Below, one piece after another: positions 1 to 12,100 of a DNA stretch of 64,000 nt. Made by a program: the position numbers and the translations under genes. Origin of the DNA: Takashimella koratensis (lineage: Eukaryota > Basidiomycota > Tremellomycetes > Trichosporonales > Tetragoniomycetaceae). Location of the stretch: contig BCKT01000005.1 in the NCBI GenBank assembly GCA_003116875.1, positions 1,426,001 to 1,490,000 of the forward strand, written 5' to 3'. The notes beneath the pieces were generated by a model, which was not told the origin of the DNA, did not search any database, and saw only the letters and a list, made by a program, of their open reading frames with translations. Numbering within the stretch: the stretch's first letter is position 1; each line of letters starts with the position of its first letter.

Positions 1-1202
1 AGTACCGTTCGTCAGTTTCTCAGTCGTTATATATATCTCCATCTGGCTGGTGTCTTTCTCTCGAGTCGATTGATTCACGCTGAAGAAGTTGAAGTATCGA
101 GTAGAATCTGTCGACGTGGAAGTTGAACATTGGCCGAGGGTTCGGCGACCCTCGTCCGTCGGCCTGTTCACGACTTACTCACCCCATTCATTCTCTGCTC
201 ATCAAGTTCCTCTCATCGTCCCACTTTGGTTGGTCGTAACCAAGAGGAATGCGATGCTCAAATGTGTGAAAATCGCAGTGTGAAGATACCGATGTTTGTC
301 AGAAACTTGCGACATTTTGCGGTGCCCGTCGGCTTTCGTGGTTGCTTATCTGATTTGTCTCTGCTTTTAAGGCACGTCTCCGCTGGTTTGAGCACGGCAC
401 GAGCCGCGTCACGACGATGCCGGACCTGAACTCGGACTCGGGCTCGGCCCAGACGTTGATTTTCCAGCGTGCGTGCTTTGCTTTCGGCGGGCCAGATACC
501 TCAAGCGTAGGAAGAGTGATAAGCCAGTCGGTCTTGCTGACTCACCCCAGTCACAAACTTGGACAAGTCATGAGTGGTTTATTTTCCGCCGGAGGAATTT
601 CTACTCGCCGAGACCGAGGTGGATCAAAGTTTACGACGAATCAAAGCCTTCCACGACACAAGCTTTGCGATCGGCATCATACTGTACTACTGTAGTACCC
701 CCTGTTATCACATATCGTCGCCGAGCTGCGCCGGGTCAGCCGAACCACAACCGAGTTTGAACTTCCCATTCATTCTTTCGCTCACATGACCGCATCCTCA
801 TTGTGCGTCCGCCTTTTGCCTCGTCCCTCACCACGTCGAATCAGGCAGGGTGGAACTCATCGGCTCAACAGTATTGGAACCATGATGTACGTGTATGATT
901 CATGCTGATATGCTATGCAGAGTAGGTATGTACACGCGGGGCGCCGATTTGCAGCCCAGATAAAAAGTACTATTGAAGAGACATTTGCTAACCCTGGTGA
1001 TGAGGGGAACGGACAGGACGAGGAGCGGCGAGAACAACGCGAAATAAACCCAAGAGATGATGAAATATACCCAAAGACAGAGACGCATCTATACAGTTGT
1101 GCAAAGGAGAGACCCAGATAAAGAAAGAAAGCCTAGAGAGAGGACCGAAAGAGAAAACCTGAGAGAGCCGTGAAATTATGAAAAGACGTTATGCGAAACC
1201 GC
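1..1202. other. No gene recognised (left edge)
   Basis: Only short overlapping open frames without recognisable protein character occur here, on both strands. The right end (about 1120-1200) lies just downstream of the stop codon of the minus-strand gene that ends at 1203, so it probably holds that gene's 3' untranslated region. I see no rRNA or tRNA. Confidence 0.5.
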
Positions 1203-3116
1203 CTACGCCCCTGTGTGTTCGCTAACGACAGCTAGGGAAGAAGCGTCCAAATCGACGGATCCACGAAGTGTCGAGTCCGTCCCGTCTGACGGGATCGTCT
1301 CCAGACTCGGTCGGTGGGGTCTGAGCCCATAACTCGCCAATGTCGTCGCTGATACACCAACATCGACTAAACCGCTCGCGCCTCCTGATCCAAAGCTGAA
1401 TCCTGCCCATTCCTCATGCGAAGGCGTAGCAAGGGCCTTGGTCGATGCGCTCCATGGGTCTGTGAAGCCCACCGAGGCTGCGGGGGTGATAGGTGTCCGG
1501 ACAGAGGCGATGGTGCTTGGTGTGTCGAGCGGGCGAGGTTCGTCGAGATCTGCAAAAGTCTCGGCGTCGGCATCGGCTTCGTCACCGCCAAGCTGAGCTT
1601 CATCGTCATCCCCTTGTTCCTCGCTCTCCCCGCGCAAAAAGTGACCGGTAGGGATGAGCCCGCTGTGCACGCCGTGGACCGACTTGCGGTACGCGTGGCC
1701 ATGAGGTCCGTCACGAGACCAGTCGCTGTGCGCCACCGAGGAGCGAGACGACATGATGGATCCCCTGGACATGATAGATGACCGAGTCGACGCGGTACGA
1801 GTAGACGTCGTGGACGGGAATCGCGCGCGGCTGGTGAAAGTCGGCGGGGGTGGGATCGGGACAGAGGTAAAAGGGTGCGCGTGGTCGGGGTGGAACGCGG
1901 TGGAAGTAGAAGGGTAGACCTCGTCCTCGGGCTGAGAGTCGCGGCGGTGGTACAGCGCGGCAGTGGTGGTCGTGTACCCTGCGTAGTAAGTGGGGAGCGA
2001 CGGGCGGTGGACCGCGCCTGGTGCTGGGTTTGAAGACGAGGCGAGCGCTGAACTCCGGCGCTCGGCGAGTGCGCCTGCCATCGGGAGGGATCCTCGGCGA
2101 GCCAGGAGAGACGGCGGAATCACAGGCGGAAGCGGGCTGTGTGCGAATGCGATTGAGCCCTGGCGGATAGGAGCAGCGCGCGGGGACTGGGGTCGGGGCG
2201 ACATGACTGCCGGTGCTGGGGAGGAAGGGGAGGGTGGGAGGTCGACGGCGGGGAGGGCAGGGGTAGTCGCGCTGTGTAAGATGGAAGGGCGGCGGCCGGA
2301 CATTGGGAGAGTGGTGATTGTCGAGCAAGTGCTACTGCGGCGCGAAGCAGGTGGGTTGGGGTGGCTGCTTGAAGGAGTAGGAGCAGGGGCACGAGGGTCG
2401 AACGGTGGTGCCGTTCTAGCGAGGCGGGAGATTTGACCCAGAGCGATAGATCCGCGACGACCCAGGGTGATGCCGACTTGTGTGGGGTGGGGAGCGAGGG
2501 GAGGGGTGATCGTGGAATCGGAGGAGGTACTGGTGGATGGGTACTCGAACGGGCCGAGCTCGGCGGTGGGTGTCGACTTGATTGGCGATTTAGGGCAGGT
2601 GCCGAACGAGAAGCCCGAGGAAGGACCAGCAGAAGGAGAAGGGGTCGAAGTAGTGGGGGAGGAGGAGGCCAAGTCGGTGGAGACGTCAACGGGTGGGATC
2701 GAGATCGATGCGTCCGTCTCGCTTACTCGCCGCCGACCGATAGTGTACCCCTGTAACGAGAAGTGCACGTTGCTTTCTGGTGGAAAGTAGTCGGGTGACG
2801 AAATCCCCATACCCACTGCGGCGCTGCGGGATGACGAGGAGAGGTCTGGTTTAGAGGAAGGTGGGATGAGACCTGGGTCGGTAGCTGATTGAGTGCGGCC
2901 CTCGATGCTCGCGGAGGAAGTGGTGGAGGTGGAACTGATGCCTGAGGTAGAGCGGGCGAAACCGATACGCGTAGGGCGGAGGGAGAGGGGGAAGGTATCG
3001 TCCAGACCGGGAGTGAGGAGAGTCGCACCGGTATGCGAGGACGAGCGAGAGATGGGCGATGATGGAGGGGAAGGCACGACGAGGTCGGGCATGGATATGG
3101 GTAAGGGCGCGGACAT
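1203..3116 (-). CDS. Ser/Pro-rich disordered protein with many RRxS sites
   Basis: This is one uninterrupted frame of 637 residues starting at the ATG at 3116. I recognise no folded domain. It is dominated by Ser, Pro, Thr and Ala, as expected for an intrinsically disordered protein. Basic-x-Ser motifs recur: GRRRVS near residue 127, GRRGS near 218, SRRSS near 258, GRRPS near 274, RQGS near 318, ARRGS near 339, ERRSS near 352, HRPS near 370 and HRRDS near 390. A more acidic part (EEQGDDDEAQLGGDEADADA) lies near residue 500. No signal peptide or membrane segment is visible. RRxS is the consensus of cAMP-dependent and related AGC kinases, so a regulatory phosphoprotein is a reasonable inference, but the function is unknown. 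The frame's length and consistent bias make it likely to be real. Confidence 0.7.
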   Translation of the reverse strand: MSAPLPISMPDLVVPSPPSSPISRSSSHTGATLLTPGLDDTFPLSLRPTRIGFARSTSGISSTSTTSSASIEGRTQSATDPGLIPPSSKPDLSSSSRSAAVGMGISSPDYFPPESNVHFSLQGYTIGRRRVSETDASISIPPVDVSTDLASSSPTTSTPSPSAGPSSGFSFGTCPKSPIKSTPTAELGPFEYPSTSTSSDSTITPPLAPHPTQVGITLGRRGSIALGQISRLARTAPPFDPRAPAPTPSSSHPNPPASRRSSTCSTITTLPMSGRRPSILHSATTPALPAVDLPPSPSSPAPAVMSPRPQSPRAAPIRQGSIAFAHSPLPPVIPPSLLARRGSLPMAGALAERRSSALASSSNPAPGAVHRPSLPTYYAGYTTTTAALYHRRDSQPEDEVYPSTSTAFHPDHAHPFTSVPIPPPPTFTSRARFPSTTSTRTASTRSSIMSRGSIMSSRSSVAHSDWSRDGPHGHAYRKSVHGVHSGLIPTGHFLRGESEEQGDDDEAQLGGDEADADAETFADLDEPRPLDTPSTIASVRTPITPAASVGFTDPWSASTKALATPSHEEWAGFSFGSGGASGLVDVGVSATTLASYGLRPHRPSLETIPSDGTDSTLRGSVDLDASSLAVVSEHTGA

Positions 3117-6100
3117 GATCTAGGGGGTAAATTGAAGATAGAGAGGTCGGGGTCGGCGCGAGTGCTGCGGAAGACGAAGATCGATCGGGAAAGAAACTCG
3201 GTGGTCAGTCGAGGGTACAGGCTGCGGTCGACGACCGGGATCGAGTCGGTGGAACCCTAGTTGCGGCCCGGTCAAAGCCAAATCCGACACGCCCGATGTG
3301 GAGACTGGGCGCGGCGAGACCGTGTGAGGGCGGCGGCGGCGGGGCGGTCGATGTCACCCGAGGCCCGTAGGGAGTCACCGGGGGTCAAGAGAGTAGCGAT
3401 AGAGTAGTCGGGATTTCTCGCGTCGGTATGCTTATGGCAGCGTCGGGGATTGGGTGATAGTTGAGTTTCGATGATACCGATGTGAACGATGACGCAGGAA
3501 GATTGATGGATGGACGAGACAATGTGGGAATGGGAAGACACGGAGATGAATTGACGCGAGAGAGGCGATTGGGATCTAGGCTGGGTTAAAAACTCTCTCG
3601 GCGCGGTGGGTGGGTTACGAACGACGAGTCGAAATGAGTTGTCGAGGTTGGGTTGGAATGAGAGATGTAGATGAGGATGGGTAGTGGGAATGAGAAGATT
3701 GGAAAAGAGAGATGGGGAGGGAAGCAGGAAGCAGGATGGGGGAAGAGGGAAGTGTGCAATTGAATGGGTGTGACCGTGGGTGGTGGTGAAAAATACTAGA
3801 GTGTACGAGTATTGCTGGAATTGAGAATCACCCGACGGCGACGTAGGGTGGTCGTAAACAGCGATCCCCAAGTGCGCTAACGCTGGGCAAGGGGAAGAGA
3901 GCAGAGGGCAGAGGGGCAACAGGTAAGCAGGAACTGACACCCAGGTAAGCAGCGCTGACACCCATAAGCAGGAACAAGGGCTAGGGGCAGAGGGGTAGAA
4001 CAAAGTTGCAGCGGAAGCGGCGACGTCGCGTATCGGACGAGGGGGTGAATTTCGTGCCAGCGCCCAGTCATCTCCCATCTTACTCCATAGGTGCGCCTCC
4101 GGCGTCTGCTGTCCAGGTTGCGTCGGCGGCGACGCAGCGGCGTGCTGAGCAAAGGGAGAGGGCTGGAGGCAAGGCGCACAGGGGAGGATCTGTTTTCTTT
4201 TTCCTTTTTTTTTTTTTTGGGTGTATCTTTTCCCTTGTCTTTGGTGAATCTCAGGAAAACGCACATAGGTATCTCAGGGTCCAAAAGAAGAAAGGGAGCA
4301 CCACGAGAGGTCAAGAGCGCAGGCACGGGGTGGCACTGGATGCTACCGAGGGCCGAGGAGGAAAAACACGCATGTCCGACAGGCACAGGTCACTCCAGGA
4401 TGGGACCGGGGAACAGAGAGGGCTGGGTGAGCGGCGAGGCCGAGTAAGGGATCGGCAACGTGCGCGGGCGCAGGGTCCGACTTTTTGTGAAAGAACTGCG
4501 TCAGCATCGGCGCAGAGGAAATGGGGGAACAGTGAAGAACGGCGGAAAGGCAGAGGAAGCTTCAGGGAAACGGCATGACAGAGTCGCGAGCCATGATCGT
4601 CAACGGCGCTCATCGAGGGGAAGACTGAAAAAAAGCAACAGCACTAGCCCAAGGGTCCCCAACGGCCCCCGGCACGCTCCCTCCTTCCCCCCCTCTTGGC
4701 GAGATCCCCCGCCTGCCGACCCGACCCCTCTCCCTCAACTCTCTTCCTACCCTCTAGACCCCTGCATCCTTCTCTTCTTCCTACAGTACTTGCATGCTTC
4801 TATTCGCTCAGCCAATTCAAACAACTTGCCAATTATGGAAAGAACCATCTTGGATGAACCTGACTCGCTGTTCTTCTCGGTCCCGATGGGAGATGTGATT
4901 CTGCCGAGAATTGTACCGACGCAGTCACGGCAAGTTGTTACGTTTTCTCCTTTCTGAAAGATACGAAACACTTTCTCACCGTACGCGTCGCCTTACGTTG
5001 GCCCACAGTGAATACCGGACTAAGGCTACCATCCATCCATCCCCTCTGTGCTCCGACTGGGACCTACGCGTCCCTCTCTGAGAGTATACCGCGTCGTCAT
5101 CGAGCTCAAAAACAGGAAAGGTACCATTTCTGCCTCTGGCCACCTACAAATCTGCTACTGCAGTTCCATCGGGACTTGGAATTCCAACTCCGCTGTCAAT
5201 CCCGGTACCTGCAGGGCCCTTGTACTGCAGCGGGGTTGAGATCCTGTGGAAATTTTAACAACTCCGTATCTCCTTTCGTCCACTCTCCACCCCCACATGG
5301 CCCTTGGCACCCTCCATGCATCGGAGCACCGGGACCGGCCCGATGTGGACGCACCGGTCAAAGTCGGACGACACTTCACGAACCCCTCTTGAACCCCGTT
5401 TGAGGAACCGTTCCATCCTGAGAAGGGAGGGAGGGACCGAGGCGCCCTCGTGAGCATGGACCTGAGCTGCAGTAGATCTGAGATCTAGGTTTTTTTCTGG
5501 ACCGTGTCAAGAGGGCAAGTACAGTATTGCATGATGGATAGTCCAACGCTCAGTCTGGTTGTGTGCGCCACTCCCGAGTATGATGTCAGTGGTACTCGAT
5601 TCCGGCATTTGCCCAAGATGTAAAAACTTGCCACGTTTACAGCCCCCTCGACCCCTTCTTCCACCTCGCCCACTTCCATCCACATCCCCGTGCTTCCCAT
5701 CGTCCCTTTCTTCCCACCCACCCCTTCCCAGGGAAAACCCTCTCTCTCGCCTACACCACAACCCCCTTCTCAACCGCCCTGATCAGGGGACACGAGTTTC
5801 TCGCGTGCGTGGTTCCGAGTAACTCTAATTACGGGGTAACGTTCCTCATTCCCTCCGTTCCTCCATTCCCTTCGTTCCCCTTACTCCTTGTTCCCCCTTG
5901 ACCCTTCGGCCAGCCCTCGCTCAGCCTCTCACCGCTTTCCAGCCCTTCCATCTCTTCCGTACCTCGCTGGTCCCCTAGTGCCTCCCGACTCTCCCGAGCG
6001 GTCATCAACCAGCCATGTTCCACGCGGACAACGCAGCCAAGCACAGCAGCCCAATCGTCATCGTCATTCTTTCATTGTTCATATCAACCATATGCACACT

Positions 6101-7105
6101 CGACGTTTAACGTCAACTATCCGTTTGCTTGTTTGCCGCCTACTACTTCTGTAGTCCGATGGAGCCGCCCTAAAACAAGAGACACCCTACCTGCTTTGCT
6201 CTGCACTAGTTGTTGTAAAGCGTGACAGCGTCATTGGGCAACCCCAGGTATACAGACCGCTTCGCCATTGGGTTCACACTGCTTCCTCTCACCTTTCGAC
6301 ATTGGGTCCTCTACATGTTCTCCCCAATCCTAACCTCTTGTCACTTCAAAATTTGTATCTCGCCTCCTCCTGCAGCGCCTCCTCCTCTACACTCCTTACC
6401 ACATACCGCTCGCCATCTCCCTCTCCTGCCTCACTCGCCACCTCCCACCACCCCCTCCTCTTCACGCCACAGGTACCCGTCCCCTCCCTCGTGGCGCATT
6501 CCATCCAATTGCCGTTTTATTGACGTCGATCTTGAGTTTCGGTTTGGTGCTTGCTTTTGTTTTTTGGGTTTTACTCCGACATTTTGGCTGGAACAAGGAA
6601 CCCACAAAGAAGGAGGCGCGTATCCACAAGGCGGGACAGTCGGAGGTGAAGATGGCGAGTCACCTATCGATGTAGGTTTAAAGCCATTGCGTCACAGCCG
6701 CATCATACAGGAAGTGGAGGTGGTGTGTCGACAGTTGATGTTCTCTAGCCAAGCTTGATGTTCTCTAGCCAAGCCGAGATTTTTTTTCGTTATTTTCGCG
6801 TTCAAATTGGAGTGATATGGTGTCGGGTCGAGGTCGTGTGAGTCGAGCGGATTGGTAGCCCGACTTGAGGGGAGAATCAAGATATCGACATTGACCGACA
6901 TGGGCGATAGGGCACGGACAAGACCGCATTGCAGAGAAAGGGCGCGATGGTATTCGATTCAATCGTTCGTATCCACAAATTTAGGTCGATTCCACAAACA
7001 TCGATTTCGAGCGCAACCATGACCTAACCAGCTCCACCTCCTCCACCAGCTCACACCCCACCGCCAACTAGCACACTGCATCGAGGTGTCTCATCTTTGC
7101 GCCGT
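3117..7105. other. Gene-poor intergenic stretch (about 4 kb)
   Basis: I find no convincing gene. The minus-strand frame at 3272-4264 and the plus-strand frames near 4006-4957 are low-complexity and overlap one another, so they look like chance frames, perhaps in the leader and promoter of the gene starting at 3116. Visible features are a T-tract at 4205-4217, pyrimidine-rich blocks near 5640-5950 and 6380-6490, and a perfect tandem duplication at 6735-6774. A short unspliced or noncoding gene cannot be excluded. Confidence 0.45.
6735..6774. repeat. Perfect 20-bp tandem duplication
   Basis: The 20-mer TTGATGTTCTCTAGCCAAGC occurs twice, head to tail (6735-6754 and 6755-6774), with no spacer. 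It lies in the noncoding stretch downstream of the bZIP gene. A recent replication-slippage duplication is the simplest explanation. Confidence 0.9.
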
Positions 7106-8638
7106 CTACTTCTGCACCTTCAACCCATCCCTCACCAGATTGGTCAACTGCTCCAACTGTGCTCGAGTAGCTGCGAGTTCCCTCTCCAGGTCTGCGATTC
7201 GTTTATCACGTTCCGCGATTGTCGCTGTGAGCTCCTCGAGTTCTTCTTTACGCCGAAGACGATGTTTCTGCGCCGAACGGCGATTGATCGAGCGCCGGTC
7301 TGGACCATGGTCAGCGCAAAGCTCAGCCAAGTACAAAAAACCCAGCTAGCCAAGCCCATTCTCACTTACGTTCCAGCCTGTCAACACGAGACTTGTCATC
7401 GTCGTCATTCGCGGTGCTTCCGCGTTTCCTAGGCGGCCTACCGACCGGTCTAGTGACAGGTTTCGACTCTACACCTGTTCCGTCTGCATCGGGGGACACT
7501 GTAGTCTGTCTCGTGCCTTCGCTCCACGCTGACGGGCTGGAGAAGATACTGCTCGGTGGAGCTGCTGTGGTCGTACCTTGCTGTCGGTTACTCGTGAATG
7601 CTCCCGGGTTGACTGTCCCGATTGCAAGCCCACCGACCGACACGCCGGCGTCGTACCCCGTTCCTCCTGGTCCATGCCCGAATGACGCTGGTTCGTCAAA
7701 GTCTGGGTCGTCAGTGTCCATGTCTTCGGACACTTCCGTGCTGCTCAACGAATAATCGGAGCGGTACGCGTCCGGCTGGGTGAAGTCGGGAGCTCGAGTC
7801 GCGTGGTTGTTGGAGTGAGTCGAGTGAGCAGAGTGGACTGAGTGGGTAGAGTGGTGAGAGGTGGAGGAGGAAGGTCGGAAGGGGGGCGAGACGGTGCCCT
7901 GACCGTGAGAAGGTTGCGGGTAGCTGTGTGGGTCGGAGTGATCGGATAACTCGTCGTTGACCAAGGAGAACGGGTTGAAGCCGTCATTGTTGCTGTTGCT
8001 GTTGATCTGAGCGACGGTCGGGTCTTGATTGAACCGTGAGAGCTACAACGGGAATGTTGTCAGCACTGGACGACAGAAGATCAAAATCTGACGTTGCAGT
8101 GGGGACAGTCACTCACGAGCCCGGATAACCCTTGGAGCGGATTATCATCTGCCTCCGCCAGATTCCCATTCTGCAAGAGCCCCATCCTTGCTTGATCCGG
8201 GCCGTAAATCTCCTCCAACCTGCTCTGGAAGCTATCTGACGGTCCTAAGGCGCGTCCAGTCCCCATTGACCCGCTCGCTGGACCCGGAGCGTTGTCGCCG
8301 TCCGTCTCGGTGGACTGGGAAGAAGGATACGGAGGTTGAGAAGGAGGAGGCATCGTATCGAGGCTAGTTCGACCACGAAGGTTGTAGGATGTGGAGGTGG
8401 AGGAGGAGAGGAGGGTGGAGAAGGTTCGGGCAGGGTTGTGGTCCCTGTCAATACGATCGGGGACGATGGTCGCCCCGGATGAGTTGAATCTGAGGGGGTT
8501 AGTGAGTGAGTGAGACTAGGGTGAATGGTGTGGCGTGGATGGGAGGCAGAAGGTGAGAAGTGGGAGGTGTTACGTCGAAAGGGTGAGGTAAAGAGGTGAC
8601 GTGATGACGTACGAGTCCGAGGGGCCGAGGAGCGGCAT
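7106..8638 (-). CDS. bZIP transcription factor with AT-hook-like motif
   Basis: Four exons give about 420 residues. Exon 1 is the 26 nt from the ATG at 8638. The introns begin GTACGT (8612), GTGAGT (near 8115) and GTAAGT (near 7372), and all joins stay in frame. The C-terminal exon encodes a basic region, HRRSINRRSAQKHRLRRKEE, followed by a short leucine zipper (ELEELTATIAERDKRI and on to LEREL..QLEQL). This is the fungal AP-1/Pap1-type NRxxAQ layout with Ser in place of one Ala. Just upstream, TRPVGRPPRKRG resembles an AT-hook minor-groove binding motif. The rest is disordered, rich in Ser, His and Pro. It should act as a nuclear DNA-binding dimer; target genes cannot be read from sequence. 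The two DNA-contacting elements are separated only by a short acidic linker and one intron. Confidence 0.88.
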
Positions 8639-8816
8639 GGTGGCGAGGTTGGGAGAGGTAGCAGTGGGTGAAGAGGGAAGAAGGAGGAGGAGGGGATGGA
8701 TGACGAGAGTGAGAGGGAGTGAGGAAGAGAGAGTAAGGATCACCGAGTTGTATTTAATAGAGACAGATAGATAGACATAAACAATAGACACAGACACGAG
8801 GCTGATAAGCAGACCC

Positions 8817-8844
8817 TGTGTGTGTGTGTGTGTGTGTGTGTGTG
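8817..8844. repeat. (TG)14 dinucleotide microsatellite
   Basis: An uninterrupted TG run of about 28 bp lies about 180 bp upstream of the bZIP start codon, so inside its promoter or 5' leader. Alternating purine-pyrimidine tracts like this are length-variable and can adopt Z-DNA. Confidence 0.9.
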
Positions 8845-9128
8845 GATGATGTAGTAGACGACAACGTGAATTGTCGGTTGACTGGACTGATATCTTGGGA
8901 AATACCCCAGGTGACGGCGGTTGAGTCAACCGATACTCGCGTGGCTTGGCCGATCACAGGACCTTACATAATCACTCCGGTTTGATCCAGAAAACCAGAG
9001 ATGCTACCATCTGGACCCTACTCAATTACCTGCGTCGTTGTCTGCTCATATCAGCACCCGCCCAGCATTGGCCTTTGTAGCGTCCAGTCTCCAACTTACT
9101 GATCGCTGGGAACGAAAAGAGTGCCGAA

Positions 9129-12100
9129 TCAAACCACTGTTGATCGAATGCCTAAAGAAAAAATTCTCAGCTCTTCCCTTTTACCGCTCAAACTAGACAC
9201 ATCACTCACAAGCCCCATCCCACCGTCGTCACCTGTACATCCCGATAACAGCATCTCGGCACTTAGAAAGTCCAAGTCCCCAGTCAGACCGGATCCATCA
9301 AAATTGACTCTCGCGGACACGGGATCTGCAAGTGTTCCCGGTGCAGAAGTCGTCGTATCTGAGAATACTTGTCCTGCACTGTTGGGAAACCCAAGAAGTC
9401 CAGCGGTCTCTGCGCCTGTAGGTCCTGTGGGTAGAGTTGGTAACGTCGTATTTGCTCGAGTAGGTGAAGCGAGGGTAGATTGAGGTGGAATGATACGCTG
9501 TCGTCGGGCGTTGGCGAGGACGTCGTACAGCTGTTGTCCGAACCGAAATCCATGCATTACTCATCCAAGTTTGTCAGCAGGCTTCCGGGAGACACGACCA
9601 CCGGTCGTTGGAAAAACTCACATCTGCTTAGCTTATCCGCGACTTTCTCCACGTCTTTACCAACTTGGCGAAGGTTGAGAGCTTCCGGGTACGAGTTGGC
9701 CATACGGACTAGAAACCTTGCGGTGAACGCGAGTGCAACATCTGAGGGGAAGTGAGAATTTGGATTTGCGTGTGAAGAGAGTGACAAGGCCATGGCCAGA
9801 GATCACCTACGTGCATACGTGTTGGCTGTGTAGGGGGGAAAGCGTTCGGTCGGTCAACTTGGTATTCGATAGGATGATACGTCAGCAATCAACTTACCAG
9901 CTTCTAGTCTCTAATCACGACAGGAACATTGTCAGCGTCAAACGATAATGAACAAGTCAGTTTTCACACTCGACTCACCTCCTCTGATTGAGCTGTATCA
10001 TGTACGAGCTTTGACGCTGCTCTTAGTGGCAAGACGAGTGAATTCTGCCTTGACTCGGGGAGGCGGTCGATATCGACTCTGCTCTGGACGCCGGAGAGGA
10101 CACACGAGTTGGTCATTAGGGTCGAGTACCAGTGCTGCACCATCACTGCGATCGTGAGCCACTAGACCAAAGGCAAGGTGTAGGGTGACAAGTTGCTGCT
10201 CGACATGATGATGTGAAGCACAGTGTCCAAGTGAGGAAGGAGGGACTTACAGACATGACGAAGGGAGCTGTTTTTAAACCCTTTGCGGACTGGTCCTCGT
10301 CAATGATGTCAAAAGCAACCCGAGTCTTTTGGGAATCGACAGCGGTCACTCACTGTTGTATTGGTTCCAGTACCTGTCCCAATCGGCGGCTGACCTGTTC
10401 GCCTCCCATATAGCAGAATCAACACTGTCGACCTCTGTATCTTCCGATACCATCCCCAACGACCCATTCAGCTGTTTGTGGAGCGGTACTGGAGTCGACA
10501 AGGTCCCGCATATCAGCGCAACAGTACTATGGTACATGAAACCAGTCGAAATTGAGAGAGTGGGCCGAGAGGTGAGACTTTCAGCGTTGACTCACAGCGA
10601 AGTGCGAGGAGCTCACATGCCGCGACCAGCCGGCTGTCTGTCGCTATCGAAAGTGAGTGGTCAAGAAAGGCTCGACCGTGTTTCGCCGCTTGGTCGTCTT
10701 CAAATATCTCGGGTCGGCCATGATTGAATGCAGCTCTATAAGTTCATTCAGAAAGAATTGCTTAAAACTTTGGAAAACAAAGTAATCACTGGGAAGTCGA
10801 GGTTGACGTACTCGAGTTTCATTTTCGACAACTGTGGTTGAGCTAGTCAGTAATGATTTCTAAATCTGCAAAGAGGAAGAAGATAGGACTTACAGCTAGC
10901 CAAGCACGGGCAGCGACCACGATCGCCCGCTCAGTATCTAGTCGAACTGGTGAGTCCGACTTATTAGACCGTGTCGAAGTAGCCGTCAAGTACGGCAAGC
11001 ACCGTTGAAGACCCATTTCAATTCTGTCCTCTTGCTCAGCCCTGTCCTCACTGATTTCCTCCACATCACTCACGCGATAGTCAAAGCGTGGCCTAGATCT
11101 TGTCAGCTTATCACCAGACTCCGAGCTCACTGATTGGACGCCAGCCCATATGGCCCCATGCGGATAAAATGACTGTACCTCATGTCAATAGATACGCTAT
11201 ACAGACTGTACACATAGGACTTGACTTACTCCCGCCCTGGACAGCGTGGACGTGTAAGATCGGGGAATAGAGCAAAGACATGCCGATATGTTCAGCGTGC
11301 TCTCGACATCTCTGCTGAAGTTCGCTCGGAGTGCCTAGGGGAATCAGCCACAAGCAAAAGACTGCCAGGTGTTATGTATTGCAAAACTCACCACCGTAGT
11401 CCTCGATTTTCTTGCCAACCATCAGGATAGCAGTCAAGCAAAACGCAGATTCGCGTCGCATCCTGTTCCCCAAATCAGCCGGTATCTTGCGTTTCACTTT
11501 ACCCAGCGAGGGGCAGTGAGTCTTGCTTACCTATCAAACGTGTCCACAGCCGGATCCAACAACGGTACGTAGATATGCGATTGGTCAAAGAACCTGCCAA
11601 TCCTCAGCCGCCTCTTCCACCAAGAGCTCTTTCAGTCAACTCACAGATCGTATAGTCGCCTGGCAACCTCCGTGGAACAATATCCTAGGGCAATAGGATC
11701 TCTAAACTCTGCTGCCATACTCCCTCGTTGTTGAATAACCATTTCCCTCCTTCCCCCTGTGCCGCTTTTCCCCATACCAAACCGATTCCGTTTCTCCGTC
11801 CTTCCCATGAGTCCGCCTTCTTTGTCAACCTCCCCAGATCCAGCTGAGTAGCTCCCTCCTTCGCCTCCGTGGGAGCGGCGGTGCCCATCTCCAGAAAAGG
11901 AGTGAGATGGGAAGCGGGTATACGAGTGGTGGACCAGCCGAGCATCTTCAACGCTCGAAAACATTTGGCGCAAGGGTGCCATCGCCCCAGCCGCAGCGAC
12001 GGGGTCTTCGGTCTCTTCCGAGTCGATCTCGGGTGAGATCGAAGGTGACGAGCTTTGTCTATCGGCTGAGTCTATAAGAGGCCGTAAGCATTATCAGTAA

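Noticed and set aside
1..1202. Several overlapping small frames at the left edge
   Set aside because: None shows domain content, splice-consistent extension or a codon pattern like the neighbouring genes.
3272..4264. 330-residue minus-strand open frame
   Set aside because: No recognisable protein character; low-complexity, overlapped by other frames in all readings; more likely leader or intergenic sequence.
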